Shown here: positions 16,923-26,175 of the stretch, one piece after another
Layout: each line of letters begins with the position of its first letter
Position numbering within the stretch: position 1 is the stretch's first letter
DNA from: Bradyrhizobium sp. sGM-13
Lineage (GTDB): Bacteria > Pseudomonadota > Alphaproteobacteria > Rhizobiales > Xanthobacteraceae
DNA length: 64,000 nucleotides
Assembly (NCBI RefSeq): GCF_018398875.1
Contig: NZ_JAGWDK010000002.1
Coordinates: 1 to 64,000 of the forward strand
Direction: 5' to 3'
Notes under the pieces: model-generated
Told to the model about the DNA's origin: nothing
The model's database searches: none
The model's input: the letters and a program-made list of their open reading frames with translations, nothing else
Translations under genes and position numbers: made by a program

Positions 16923-17384
16923 TCAATCCTTCTTCTCTTCCTCCCTGCCATCCGGGCCGATCTGGAGATCGCGCTCTTCCTTCACCAGCGTGAGCAGCCT
17001 CAGTGTCAGGAATGTGAACGCTGCGATCGTCACCGCGACGTCGTAGCTGCCGAGGCCGACGGAAACGCCGATCGCGCCGGTGGCCCACAGACTTGCCGCC
17101 GTCGCCGTGCCCTGCACCGTGGCGCCCTGCTTGAGGATCGCGCCGCCGCCGATGAAGCCGATGCCGGTGATCACGCCTTCGATCACCTTCGACATGCCAT
17201 CGGGAGAATTCACCATCCACTGTTCGCTGGCCTGCACGAAGCCGCAGCTTGCCAGGGCGACCAGCGGAAAAGTGCGCAGGCCTGCGCTCCGCGCCCGCTT
17301 TTCACGATCCCAACCGATCGGAACGGCCAGCACGAAAGCCGCGGCCAGTGTCAGAAAATGGATACCTATCTGAAACCGGTCCAA
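16923..17384 (-). CDS. MgtC/SapB family membrane protein
   Basis: A 153-residue protein matching the MgtC membrane domain: four predicted membrane helices and the family signatures IGWDREKRARSAGLRTFPLV (near residue 23) and ITGIGFIGGGAILK (near residue 73). The tail is short and charged (REEEKKD) and lacks the ACT-like C-terminal domain of full-length MgtC, so it is the short SapB-like form. The family is linked to growth in low magnesium and survival in macrophages, but the exact role is unclear. The gene is on the minus strand, downstream of another membrane protein gene. Confidence 0.9.
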   Translation of the reverse strand: MDRFQIGIHFLTLAAAFVLAVPIGWDREKRARSAGLRTFPLVALASCGFVQASEQWMVNSPDGMSKVIEGVITGIGFIGGGAILKQGATVQGTATAASLWATGAIGVSVGLGSYDVAVTIAAFTFLTLRLLTLVKEERDLQIGPDGREEEKKD

Positions 17385-17454
17385 AACACGCCCTTCTGAA
17401 AAGCCGCGCTACCGCGGCAATGCTGCGTAAAGTTTCAGCGCGGCGGCGGTTGTG

Positions 17455-18372
17455 TCACCGGGTGCTGCCGACGACGGTCGTGCTCGCCGCTGCGCTCGTG
17501 ATCGCTGCTTCGGTTCGGTACTGCGGCAAACGATGTTCGAGCGAATAGAAGACGCAAAGCGCAAGGCTGGACCAGACGGCCAGGCTGAAATAAAGCGACA
17601 TCCAGGCAATCTCGTCCTTCCACTCGGCCAGGTCGTGCGTCACAACCCAGCGCGTGCTGACGTCGCGCAGGCCCTCGCGCGGCGTCAGGCGCTTGTCGCC
17701 ATCGGCGTCTCCGGTCCGCCAGCGCTTTAGGTACATCGGGACGTCGATCGTCATCAGAAACGCCAGGAAGCCCACAATGCCCGCGATGGCGACGACGAGG
17801 CCTACGCGAACCGCACCATTGAATTCCGGGAGCAGGCGGCAAAGGCCGACGCCGACGGCGAAGAAGGCAACCGCCCACAGCGAATTTTCGATGGCGTTGC
17901 CGAGATAATTCCTGGTCAGCACCGCATACCATGAAAGGCATTCCGCGATCAGGATCAGCGGCACGATCGCCCACGCGACATTTACGGTCGTTTCCGCGCC
18001 GGTCATCGTGCCGAGCTGGTGCAGGATAATCGCCCATTGCGCCACAAAGCAGATCTCGGCCACGGTCGCCACCGAACGTCCGACCATGACGCTCGACAGC
18101 CAGGTGTCGAACAGGCAGATCCGCTGCACATCGGCGCGCGGCAGAAACGACCTGAAGGCGCAGCCGAACACATAGGCCGCGCAGAACAGCAGCATCATCC
18201 CGATGCCGGCCGAGCCGCCGGCAGCGCCGGTCGGCTGGACGGGAAGCTCGCGATACAGAGCGAACCAGATGGCGATATTGACGCCGCTCACCAGCGTCAG
18301 CAGGCCCCACCACCAGGACACGGGATTCGACCAGGCCAGGGAACCTGACCGCGCCTGCCATTCCAAGCTCAT
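17455..18372 (-). CDS. Multi-pass membrane protein of unknown function
   Basis: A 305-residue protein with about eight hydrophobic segments, e.g. WWWGLLTLVSGVNIAIWFAL, AIILHQLG, VAWAIVPLILIAECLSWY and IAGIVGFLAFLMTIDVPMYL. There is a polar loop containing WRTGDADGDKRLTPREG and WVVTHDLAEWKDEIAWMS near the C-terminus. I do not recognise the family. The ATG at 18372 has GGCGGAG about 10 bases upstream; an in-frame start at 18423 would add 17 residues without a better site. It lies 70 bases upstream of the MgtC gene on the same strand, so they may be co-transcribed. Confidence 0.65.
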   Translation of the reverse strand: MSLEWQARSGSLAWSNPVSWWWGLLTLVSGVNIAIWFALYRELPVQPTGAAGGSAGIGMMLLFCAAYVFGCAFRSFLPRADVQRICLFDTWLSSVMVGRSVATVAEICFVAQWAIILHQLGTMTGAETTVNVAWAIVPLILIAECLSWYAVLTRNYLGNAIENSLWAVAFFAVGVGLCRLLPEFNGAVRVGLVVAIAGIVGFLAFLMTIDVPMYLKRWRTGDADGDKRLTPREGLRDVSTRWVVTHDLAEWKDEIAWMSLYFSLAVWSSLALCVFYSLEHRLPQYRTEAAITSAAASTTVVGSTR

Positions 18373-18554
18373 TCGCCGCTCCGCCGTAATTGAATTGACA
18401 TCTGACTGTAATAATACAGTCACATATCGAAGCCAATGGCGACGAGAGTAGGGCGGGGCGGAATGGCATTCCGAGACGCAGCAAAGATGCCGCGCTCAGG
18501 GTGAGATTCTATGCTGGCGTTGGGCAAGATTAACAGGCGGCTGCGAAATTCTAT

Positions 18555-18632
18555 CCTCCTCGTGGTGGTGAGGAGGCGCAAAACGCCGTCTCCGGACGAT
18601 GCTTCGCATCGCCGGGAGAACCACGAGACCCC
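18555..18632. repeat. Dispersed palindromic repeat (CTCGTGGT...ACCACGAG)
   Basis: CTCGTGGT (18559-18566) pairs with ACCACGAG (18620-18627). Inside are GGCG-CAAAA-CGCC and CGATG-CTTCG-CATCG hairpins. The layout and the phrase GAGGAGGCGC...GCCGTCTC match a repeat family I recall from Bradyrhizobium intergenic regions. It lies just downstream of the PilZ gene. Confidence 0.6.
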
Positions 18633-18652
18633 GCGGCGAAAGCGCCGCTATC

Positions 18653-18934
18653 TCAAGACAGGAATTTCACGCCGTAGGTCTTGCCACGGCGCCAGACCAC
18701 CTCGCACGACTGGCGCGTCGCATGGTCGTGCACCAGCGCCAGTTGAAAGCTATCCCTGACGTCGAACGCGACATCGGTCACGATCTTGGCGCCGCCCGGT
18801 GAGACGTCCAGGACAAAGCATTCAATCCTCGTCACCCCGTCGTCGATCGTCATCCATGTCGGCCGCTTGCGGAGCTCGCGTCGCGGTTCGCGCTGCACCT
18901 TTGTCCTTTGCTCGTCGACAATCATCGTGGCCAT
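18653..18934 (-). CDS. PilZ domain protein (putative c-di-GMP receptor)
   Basis: A 93-residue single PilZ domain. The c-di-GMP binding motifs are visible: an arginine-rich RRELRKR start and DVSPGGAKI, which fits (D/N)xSxxG. The end, SCEVVWRRGKTYGVKFLS, is the standard PilZ closing strand. A soluble cytoplasmic adaptor that would respond to c-di-GMP. The window also encodes a diguanylate cyclase at 43023-44171, but there is no direct link. The start could be Met1 or Met4. Confidence 0.85.
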   Translation of the reverse strand: MATMIVDEQRTKVQREPRRELRKRPTWMTIDDGVTRIECFVLDVSPGGAKIVTDVAFDVRDSFQLALVHDHATRQSCEVVWRRGKTYGVKFLS

Positions 18935-19134
18935 CCGTCATTGGACCCAGTGGGTCATCGAAGCAGGCGTCACAGTGAGGGCAAGTTCGTAAAGTTCAGT
19001 TAGCTTATCGATTCAAATTGACTGGTTTGCTTCGCGAGTTGTAAGACGAGCTCTCACAACCTTGCCAGTTCTCGAGATGTTGAGGCCTCCGCAATACGGC
19101 GCTCCGTCCGTCATTCCGGGGCACGCGCAGAATC

Positions 19135-19220
19135 GTAAGGTGAGCAAAGCGCAAGCGTGCCCACCATTCACGAGCGGGATAGATGGTGGACACGGCGCGA
19201 CGCGCCTTTGCCCACCCAAC
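19135..19220. repeat. Dispersed repeat, GTAAGGTGAGC...CCCACCCAAC copy
   Basis: This aligns with the copy at 38620-38710: GCAAAGCGCAAGCGTGCCCACCAT, then AGATGGTGGACACGGCGCGACGCGCC, then TTTGCCCACCC. The inner TGCCCACCAT and ATGGTGGACA arms form a hairpin. It ends 5 bases before the stop of the SDR gene. A fragment of the CGTCATTCCGGGG repeat lies just left of it (19109-19130), so two repeat families abut here. Confidence 0.7.
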
Positions 19221-19224
19221 TTCC

Positions 19225-19995
19225 TCAAAAATTCACGCGGTTCGAAATCGCGCCGTCGACGACGAGGTTCGAGCCCGTGGTGAACGAGGAGGCGGGGCTC
19301 GCCAGGAACACCGCTGCGTTGGCGATTTCCTGCGGCGTCGCCATGCGGCCGGTCGGGTTACGCGCCAGCGCATCCTGGTACCGTTTCGGCATATTCTGTT
19401 CGACCATGTTCCAGATGCCGCCCTTGAAATAGACCGTGCCCGGCGACACCACGTTGACGCGGATTTTCTTCTCCGCGTATTGCCGCGCCAGTCCCTTGGC
19501 CATGTGGATCAGCGCCGCCTTGATCGGGCCGTAGGAGCTGGCGCTATCCGCCTGCGCCGCCGAGATCGACGATATGATGATGAAGGCCGCATCGCCGGTT
19601 TTCTGTGCGCTCGCTTCGAGCAACGGCCGCGCGGCCTCGAATGCGTTGACGGCGCCGAGCACATCGAGCCGGAAATTCTGCTCCCACGAGGCAGGGTCGC
19701 CGCCTTGTGCCATGGCGCCGGCATTGGAAAACAGCATGTCGATGCCGCCCAGCTCGGCGGCCGCGTCCGATACCCATGATTTCAGCGCGGCCGCGTCGGT
19801 GACATCAACCGGCTCGCCGGTCGCGCGCACGCCAAGTCCTTTCAGCTCGGCAACGGTGGCCGCGACCTGATTCGCATTGCGGGCGCAAACAGCGACGCCC
19901 GAACCTTCGCCCGCCAGCGTGTCCGCAATCGCCCGTCCGATGCCGCGCGTGCCGCCGAGCACGATGGCGTTTCTGCCTTTCAAACCCAAGTCCAT
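19225..19995 (-). CDS. SDR family oxidoreductase
   Basis: A 256-residue classical short-chain dehydrogenase/reductase. The NAD(P) site is AIVLGGTRGIGRAIAD (residues 10-25). The catalytic set is Ser in IIISSISAAQ and Tyr/Lys in SSYGPIKAALIHMAKGLA. The C-terminal region ends FTTGSNLVVDGA. It probably acts on a hydroxyacyl or alcohol substrate. It stands divergent from a CoA transferase gene. The substrate cannot be told. Confidence 0.93.
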   Translation of the reverse strand: MDLGLKGRNAIVLGGTRGIGRAIADTLAGEGSGVAVCARNANQVAATVAELKGLGVRATGEPVDVTDAAALKSWVSDAAAELGGIDMLFSNAGAMAQGGDPASWEQNFRLDVLGAVNAFEAARPLLEASAQKTGDAAFIIISSISAAQADSASSYGPIKAALIHMAKGLARQYAEKKIRVNVVSPGTVYFKGGIWNMVEQNMPKRYQDALARNPTGRMATPQEIANAAVFLASPASSFTTGSNLVVDGAISNRVNF

Positions 19996-20071
19996 TTTGT
20001 TCTTCCTTCGTTTGATCTGACCATATTGTAGCGACCGTGGTCACGACGAAAGCTCAAACCGAAGAACCGTC

Positions 20072-20100
20072 CCCGGATTTCGCTCGCGCTCTATCCGGGC
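20072..20100. repeat. Short inverted repeat (CCCGGAT...ATCCGGG), dispersed-repeat fragment
   Basis: CCCGGAT and ATCCGGG flank TTCGCTCGCGCTCT and are followed by CTACGCTGG. The phrase CCGGATTTCGCT...ATCCGGGCTACG is one I recognise from Bradyrhizobium intergenic repeats. It lies in the promoter region of the CoA transferase gene. Confidence 0.45.
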
Positions 20101-20144
20101 TACGCTGGCGGGCAGAACTTGAAGGGTAGGGGAGAGACACACGG

Positions 20145-21539
20145 ATGCAAAGTCCCAGAGAAATCCTCTCCGATATCTGGACCTCCATTGGCGGCGATCC
20201 GTCCGCGCTCGGCGCGCTCACGCTGACCGGCGACGAACCGCAATTGCCGTCGTCCTTTCGCGTCGCCGTGGCGGCGCAAGTCAGCGTCGCGGCAACCGGG
20301 CTTGCAGCCGCCGAGATCTGGAAAATGCGCAGCGGCGAGGCGCAGGACGTCGCGGTGGATATGCGCCATGCCGTGGTCGAATGCCGAAGCGAACGTTATC
20401 TGCGCGTCGACGGCAAGCCGCCGCCGCCGGCCTGGGACGCCATCGCCGGCATCTACAAGATCCGCGACGGCTTCGTGCGCCTGCACACCAATTTTCCCCA
20501 TCACCGCGACGCCGTCTGCAAGGTGCTGAACTGCAAGCCGGAGCGTGACGCGGTGCAGGCCGCGCTGTTGCAATGGGACGGCGAGGCGTTCGAGACCGCG
20601 GCCGATACGAGCGGTGGCGTCGTTGCCTTCATGCGCTCGCATGACGAATGGTTGGCGACACCACAGGCCGAGGCGCTCGCCGGATTGCCGCTGATCTCGA
20701 TCACGAAGATTGGTGAGGCTCCGCCGAAGCCGTGGCCCAAGGGCGAGCGGCCGCTCGCAGGTATCCGTGTGCTTGATCTGTCGCGTGTCATCGCCGGCCC
20801 CGTTGCGGGGCGAACGCTCGCCGCGCATGGCGCCGACGTGCTGCTGATCTCGGGGCCCGATTTGCCAGCGATCCCCTGGCTCGTCATCGACACCGGGAGG
20901 GGCAAGCTATCGAGCTTCGTCGAACTCAAGAGCGAGCACGGGCGCGGCGTGCTGCGCGATCTGCTGGCGCAGGCGGATATCTTTTCGCAAGGCTATCGGC
21001 CGCGCGCGATCGCCGGCCTCGGCTTCTCGCCGGAGGATGCCGCGCGCATCAATCCAGGCATCATTTACGTCACGTTGTCGGCCTATGGTCATGCCGGGCC
21101 GTGGGCGGAACGTCGCGGCTTCGACTCGCTGGTGCAGACGGCGACCGGATTCAACCATGCCGAGGGGCAGGCCGCAGGTGTCGATGGACCGAAGGAATTG
21201 CCGGCGCAGATGCTCGACCACGCCACCGGTTACTTCATGGCGTTCGGCGCCATGATGGCCAAAGTGCGCCAGGCGCGCGAAGGCGGTAGTTGGCACGTCG
21301 AGGTTTCGCTGGCGCAAACCGGACGCTGGCTGTGGAATCTCGGCCGCGTCACCGACGGTCTTGCGATCGAGGATTTGAAGGGGGAAGCGGTGAAGCCGTT
21401 CATCGCGGAGGCGGGCTCCGGCTTCGGGCCGTTGCGGTACGTGACGCACTCGGCGCTGTTGTCGAAAACGCCGGCGTTCTGGGCGCGCCGGGCGATGCCA
21501 CTCGGCAGCCACCCGCCGCAATGGCCCGTACGCGAATAG
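20145..21539 (+). CDS. CoA transferase, CaiB/BaiF family (family III)
   Basis: A 464-residue protein. The second half starts like a family III CoA transferase (LAGIRVLDLSRVIAGPVAGR from about residue 205) and carries RRGFDSLVQTATG, where the Asp is the expected acyl-anhydride nucleophile, and HVEVSLAQTGRWLW. The first 200 residues look like the C-terminal part of another copy of the same fold (IYKIRDGFVRLHTNFPHH). It would move CoA between acyl groups. A start codon with AGGGGAGAG upstream is clear. The CoA donor and acceptor are unknown. Confidence 0.88.
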   Translation: MQSPREILSDIWTSIGGDPSALGALTLTGDEPQLPSSFRVAVAAQVSVAATGLAAAEIWKMRSGEAQDVAVDMRHAVVECRSERYLRVDGKPPPPAWDAIAGIYKIRDGFVRLHTNFPHHRDAVCKVLNCKPERDAVQAALLQWDGEAFETAADTSGGVVAFMRSHDEWLATPQAEALAGLPLISITKIGEAPPKPWPKGERPLAGIRVLDLSRVIAGPVAGRTLAAHGADVLLISGPDLPAIPWLVIDTGRGKLSSFVELKSEHGRGVLRDLLAQADIFSQGYRPRAIAGLGFSPEDAARINPGIIYVTLSAYGHAGPWAERRGFDSLVQTATGFNHAEGQAAGVDGPKELPAQMLDHATGYFMAFGAMMAKVRQAREGGSWHVEVSLAQTGRWLWNLGRVTDGLAIEDLKGEAVKPFIAEAGSGFGPLRYVTHSALLSKTPAFWARRAMPLGSHPPQWPVRE

Positions 21540-21677
21540 CACGTCCCCTCGCTCAGAGCCTGCCTCTCCAAATTCTCATCGCGTCCGGTACGGCTATTTT
21601 GTTTTTTGGCTTGTGCGGGACGCCAATTGGGCACTATAGCGCTGGGTGAGACAAATTGTCGCTGGAACCCACGTCGT

Positions 21678-22919
21678 ATGTTTTTCGGACTTTGCAAGCA
21701 ATTACAGCTGGTTAGTTCAAAAGTGGCCGTGGTCATTGCCCTGATGGCAGTGGCTGGGGCGGCCGCTTATGGCGCCATCCATCTCGGCGGCCCAAAGCGC
21801 GGGCATTCGGAAATCTCGAGCCAGTCCCGCAAGGGCTCGCAGCGCTACACGCCGAGCCCCGCCGAGTGGGCCAGCCTGACCATTCAGCCCGTCACTGAAC
21901 GCGACTTCCGCGCCGAGCGCGTCACCGAAGGAAAGATCGCAATCGACGAAGATCGCTCGACACCGGTGTTCTCGCCCTATGCGGGCCGCGTCACCAGGTT
22001 GCTGGCCAAGCCAGGCGATAGCGTCGTCAAGGGCCAGCCATTGTTCGTGATCGAGGCCGCCGACAACGTTCAGGCGCAAAACGATTTCATTGCGGCGATG
22101 AGCGCGATGAACAAGGCGAAGTCCGCGCTTGATCTGGCGGAGTTGCAGGGAGCGCGCGCCAAGGATCTGTTCGAGGGCAAGGCCGTTCCGCTGAAGGATT
22201 ATCAGCAGAGCCAGGCGACGCTGATCCAGGCGCAGAACGACATGCGCTCGTCGGAAACGGCGGTGCAGGCGGCACGCAACAAATTGCGCCTTCTCGGCCT
22301 CACCGACGAGGACATCGCGACTTTCCAGGAGAAGGGCCGCATCAATCCCGAAATCGCCATCTTCGCACCGATCGCGGGCACCGTGGTCCAACGCAAGATC
22401 GGCCCGGGGCAATACGTCAACGCCGGCGCCAGCGACCCCGTCTATGTGATCGGCGATCTCTCCACCGTCTGGATGACTGCCTTCGTCCGCGAAAGCGATT
22501 GCGCGAACGTCGCGGTCGGGCAAGAGGTGACGTTCAGCGTGCTGGCGCTGCCGGGCCGTTCGCTTTCGGCGCGGATCAACTACGTCGCAACCGCAATTGA
22601 CCCTGCGACGCGGCGGCTGCTCGTCCGCGCCACGATCGACAACAAGAACGGTACGCTGAAGCCTGAAATGTTCGCGAACGTCACGATCTATTCGGCAGGT
22701 GACCGTCCGGCGGTCGGCGTGCCGAAGCAGGCGTTGATCTATGAAGGCGATCAGGTCCGGATCTGGGTCGCGCATCCGGACAAGACGATTGAACTGCGTC
22801 AGGTCAAGCCTGGCCTCACCAATGGCGATCTCGTCGAGGTGGTCGGCAATTTGAAGCCCGGCGAGCAGATCGTCACCAAGGGCGCATTGTTCATAGACCG
22901 GGCCGCATCCGGAAGCTGA
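21678..22919 (+). CDS. RND efflux periplasmic adaptor subunit (HlyD/CzcB type)
   Basis: A 413-residue membrane fusion protein. It has an N-terminal membrane anchor (VAVVIALMAVAGAAAYGAI), a lipoyl half-motif VFSPYAGRVTRLLAKPGDSV, and a helical hairpin of about 90 residues (residues 130-220). The second lipoyl half IFAPIAGTVVQRKIGPGQYV and a beta-barrel follow, and the protein ends LKPGEQIVTKGALFID. It links the RND pump encoded 29 bases downstream to an outer-membrane channel. The ATG at 21678 puts the anchor near the N-terminus; the longer frame from 21606 adds an unlikely leader. No Met- or His-rich metal site is visible. Confidence 0.92.
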   Translation: MFFGLCKQLQLVSSKVAVVIALMAVAGAAAYGAIHLGGPKRGHSEISSQSRKGSQRYTPSPAEWASLTIQPVTERDFRAERVTEGKIAIDEDRSTPVFSPYAGRVTRLLAKPGDSVVKGQPLFVIEAADNVQAQNDFIAAMSAMNKAKSALDLAELQGARAKDLFEGKAVPLKDYQQSQATLIQAQNDMRSSETAVQAARNKLRLLGLTDEDIATFQEKGRINPEIAIFAPIAGTVVQRKIGPGQYVNAGASDPVYVIGDLSTVWMTAFVRESDCANVAVGQEVTFSVLALPGRSLSARINYVATAIDPATRRLLVRATIDNKNGTLKPEMFANVTIYSAGDRPAVGVPKQALIYEGDQVRIWVAHPDKTIELRQVKPGLTNGDLVEVVGNLKPGEQIVTKGALFIDRAASGS

Positions 22920-22948
22920 TGCCTCGCTCATTGAAAGCTTCGATCTGA

Positions 22949-25900
22949 ATGGATCGCCTGGTCGCCCTAGCCGTCAGCCGCCGCTATTTGATGGTCGGCA
23001 TGTTCATAGCCGTGCTGGTCGGCGGCCTGATCGCGTTCAAGCAGCTCAACATCGAGGCCTATCCGGATCCGACCCCGCCGATGGTCGACATCGTGACGCA
23101 AAGCCCGGGGCTGTCGTCGGAGGAGATCGAGCGCTACATCACGATCCCGATCGAAACCCAGGTCGCCGGCATCAAGAACCTGCGCACCATCCGCACCATC
23201 TCGCTGTACGGATTGTCCGACGTCAAGCTGCAGTTCTCGTTCGACTACACCTATGACGAAGCGCTGCAGCAGGTGTTGAACCGGCTGTCGCAGCTCGCGT
23301 CACTGCCGGGCAACGTGCAGCCGACCATCTCGCCGCTCAGCCCGACCGGCGAAATTTTCCGCTACCGGCTGAAGGGCCCGCCGAACTACAGCGTGCTCGA
23401 TCTCAAGACGCTGCAGGACTGGGTGTTGCAACGCCGCTTCCGCGCGGTGCCCGGCGTCATCGATGTCACTGGCTGGGGCGGCAAGACCAAGACCTACGAG
23501 TTGCAGGTCGATTTCAACAAGCTCGTCGCCAACGGGCTGACGCTGCCACAGGTGCTGCAGGCCGTCGGCAACGCCAACATCAATGTCGGCGGCAATACCG
23601 TCAATATCGGCGCGCAGTCCGCCGTGGTGCGCGGCGTCGGGCTGATCCGCTCGATCGACGACCTCAACAACACCATGGTAGCGCAGTCCGGCGGCAATCC
23701 GGTGCTGGTGCGCGACATCGCCAATGTCACGATAGGCGAGAAGCCGCGGCTCGGCATCGCCGGCCTCGACCAGGACGACGACATCGTGCAGGGCATCGTC
23801 CTGATGCGGCGCGGCGAGCAGAGTTCGCCGACCATTGCCCGGGTCGAAAAACTGGTTCACGACATCAATCATTCCTCGATCCTGCCACCTGGCGTGCAGA
23901 TCGAGCGCATCTACGACCGCAAGGATCTGATCGACATCACCACGCATACGGTGCTGCACAACATGGTGATCGGGATCATCCTGATTGTGTTGCTGCAATG
24001 GGTGTTTCTCGGCGATCTCCGCAGCGCGTTGATCGTCGGCGCAACGATCCCCTTCGCGCTGTTCTTCGCCGTGATCATCCTGGTGTTGCGCGGCGAATCC
24101 GCCAATCTGCTGTCGGTCGGCGCGATCGATTTCGGTCTCATCGTCGACGCCACCGTGATCATGGTGGAGGCGATCTTCCGGCGGCTGACGCAGACCACCA
24201 CGCTGTCGGAAGCCGAGCGCAGCCACATTTCGTTCGACACCACGATTGGGATAAAGAGCCACGCCATCCTGTCTGCAGCGGCCGACGTGTCGCGCTCGAT
24301 CTTCTTCGCCGCCGCGATCATCATCGCAGCCTTCCTGCCGCTGTTCACGCTGAGCGGGGTCGAAGGCAATATCTTCGGGCCCATGGCGCGGACCTATGCC
24401 TACGCGCTGGCCGGCGGGCTGATCGCGACCTTCACGGTGACGCCGGCGTTGAGCGCGATCATTCTGCCCTCGCATCTGGATGAAGCCGAAACCTGGATCG
24501 TGAAACAGCTCGACCGGTTGTACGTGCCGGTGCTGAAATGGGCCCTCGTAAACCGCAGGATCGTGCTCACCGGCGCGGCCGTTCTAGTGCTCATGACCAT
24601 TGCTTTCGCGCGGCTGCTCGGACTGGAATTCCTGCCCAAGCTGGAAGAGGGCAATTTGTGGATCCGCGCCACGCTGCCGCCGACCATCTCGCTGCAGGAG
24701 GGCAATGCCTACGTCAACGAGATGCGCAAGATCATCCGCGCGCGTCCTGAGGTGGAATCGGTGGTGTCGCAACACGGCCGGCCCGACGACGGAACGGACG
24801 CCGCCGGTCTCTTCAATGCGGAGTTTTTCGCGCCGCTCAAGCCGAACAGCGAGTGGCCTGATACCCATGACAAGGACGAGCTGACAGCGCAATTGCTGGG
24901 GCAGTTGCAGGACAACTTCCCGGGCGTCGAGTTCAACTTCTCGCAATATCTGCAGGACAACGTCTCGGAGGCCGTCTCGGGCGTCAAGGGCGAGAACTCG
25001 ATCAAGCTCTACGGCAACGACCTGCAGGCGCTGACGGATACCGCCAACAAGATCAAATCCGTGCTCGGCACGGTGCAGGGCGTTACCGACCTCGCAGTGT
25101 TCACTTCGCTCGGCCAACCCACAATCCAGATCGATATCGATCGTGCCCGCGCGGCACGCTATGGCCTATCGCCCGGTGATATCAACGCCACCATCAAGGT
25201 CGCCGTCGGCGGCGACAGCGCCGGCGATCTCTATGAGCCCGGCAGCGACCGGCATTTCCCGATCATCGTTCGCCTCGCCCCGGAATACCGCAAGAGCGCG
25301 GAGGCGATCCATAACTTACGGATCGGCGTGGCCGGGCAGGGCGGCACGATCACGCAGATCCCGCTCAGCGAGGTCGCCTCGATCAACCTGATCTCGGGCG
25401 CCGCCTATATCTACCGCGAACAGCAGGAGCGTTATCTGCCGATCAAGTTCTCGGTCCGCAACCGCGATCTCGGCAGCGCGATCCATGAAGCGCAGGACAA
25501 GGTCGCCGCCGAGGTGCAATTGCCGCCGAGATCGCGGATCGAATGGGTCGGCGAATTCGGCAATCTGCAGGACGCCATCCGGCGGCTGTCGATCGTGGTG
25601 CCGATCAGCCTGGCGCTGATCGCTGTGCTGCTGTTCTTCAACTTCGGCTCGATCGTCGATACGCTGCTCGCGATGAGCGTGATCCCGATGGCGATCTTCG
25701 GCGGCGTGCTCGGGCTGTTGATCTCAGGCATTCCCTTCAGCGTCTCGGCGGCAATCGGGTTCGTCGCGCTGTTCGGAATCGCCGTGATGGACGGCATCAT
25801 CATCCTGTCGCAGTACAATCAACTCGTCGACGAAGGCTATGAGCGGATGCGGGCAGTGATCCGCACCGGCGAACTGCAATTGCGGCCGGTGCTGATGACC

Positions 25901-26071
25901 TGCGTGGTGGCCGGCGTCGGCCTGCTGCCGGCGGCGGTGTCGGAGGGAATCGGTTCGCAGGTGCAAAAGCCGCTGGCGATCGTGGTCGTCACCGGCATGA
26001 TGCTGGCGCCGCTGGTGATCCTGGTGACGCTGCCGGTGCTGATCTCGGTGTTTTCGCGCCGCGCGCGCTAG
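22949..26071 (+). CDS. RND efflux transporter, heavy-metal-efflux (CusA/CzcA) type
   Basis: A 1040-residue inner-membrane pump with 12 expected membrane helices and two large periplasmic loops. The start (LVALAVSRRYLMVGMFIAVL) and IEAYPDPTPPMVDIVTQ are typical of the HME group. The proton-relay motif DFGLIVDATVIMVE (about residues 393-406) has the three acidic residues (D, D, E) of CzcA. It works with the adaptor encoded just upstream. No outer-membrane factor gene is adjacent; a TolC gene lies 9 kb away at 34990-36402. The metal or drug exported is unknown. Confidence 0.93.
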   Translation: MDRLVALAVSRRYLMVGMFIAVLVGGLIAFKQLNIEAYPDPTPPMVDIVTQSPGLSSEEIERYITIPIETQVAGIKNLRTIRTISLYGLSDVKLQFSFDYTYDEALQQVLNRLSQLASLPGNVQPTISPLSPTGEIFRYRLKGPPNYSVLDLKTLQDWVLQRRFRAVPGVIDVTGWGGKTKTYELQVDFNKLVANGLTLPQVLQAVGNANINVGGNTVNIGAQSAVVRGVGLIRSIDDLNNTMVAQSGGNPVLVRDIANVTIGEKPRLGIAGLDQDDDIVQGIVLMRRGEQSSPTIARVEKLVHDINHSSILPPGVQIERIYDRKDLIDITTHTVLHNMVIGIILIVLLQWVFLGDLRSALIVGATIPFALFFAVIILVLRGESANLLSVGAIDFGLIVDATVIMVEAIFRRLTQTTTLSEAERSHISFDTTIGIKSHAILSAAADVSRSIFFAAAIIIAAFLPLFTLSGVEGNIFGPMARTYAYALAGGLIATFTVTPALSAIILPSHLDEAETWIVKQLDRLYVPVLKWALVNRRIVLTGAAVLVLMTIAFARLLGLEFLPKLEEGNLWIRATLPPTISLQEGNAYVNEMRKIIRARPEVESVVSQHGRPDDGTDAAGLFNAEFFAPLKPNSEWPDTHDKDELTAQLLGQLQDNFPGVEFNFSQYLQDNVSEAVSGVKGENSIKLYGNDLQALTDTANKIKSVLGTVQGVTDLAVFTSLGQPTIQIDIDRARAARYGLSPGDINATIKVAVGGDSAGDLYEPGSDRHFPIIVRLAPEYRKSAEAIHNLRIGVAGQGGTITQIPLSEVASINLISGAAYIYREQQERYLPIKFSVRNRDLGSAIHEAQDKVAAEVQLPPRSRIEWVGEFGNLQDAIRRLSIVVPISLALIAVLLFFNFGSIVDTLLAMSVIPMAIFGGVLGLLISGIPFSVSAAIGFVALFGIAVMDGIIILSQYNQLVDEGYERMRAVIRTGELQLRPVLMTCVVAGVGLLPAAVSEGIGSQVQKPLAIVVVTGMMLAPLVILVTLPVLISVFSRRAR

Positions 26072-26175
26072 ATCCGTGTGGGCACATGCCCATGTTTCCT
26101 GCCCACTCGGTTTGTGGTTGACGCGATCCGGCGGCCGTCCCTTGATGCCGGCAGGGACAACCGCAGGAGCAAGCC

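Noticed and set aside
23300..24475. 391-codon open frame antisense to the RND pump gene
   Set aside because: His/Asp/Arg-rich composition typical of antisense reading of a membrane protein gene; the sense strand encodes a clear HME-RND protein.
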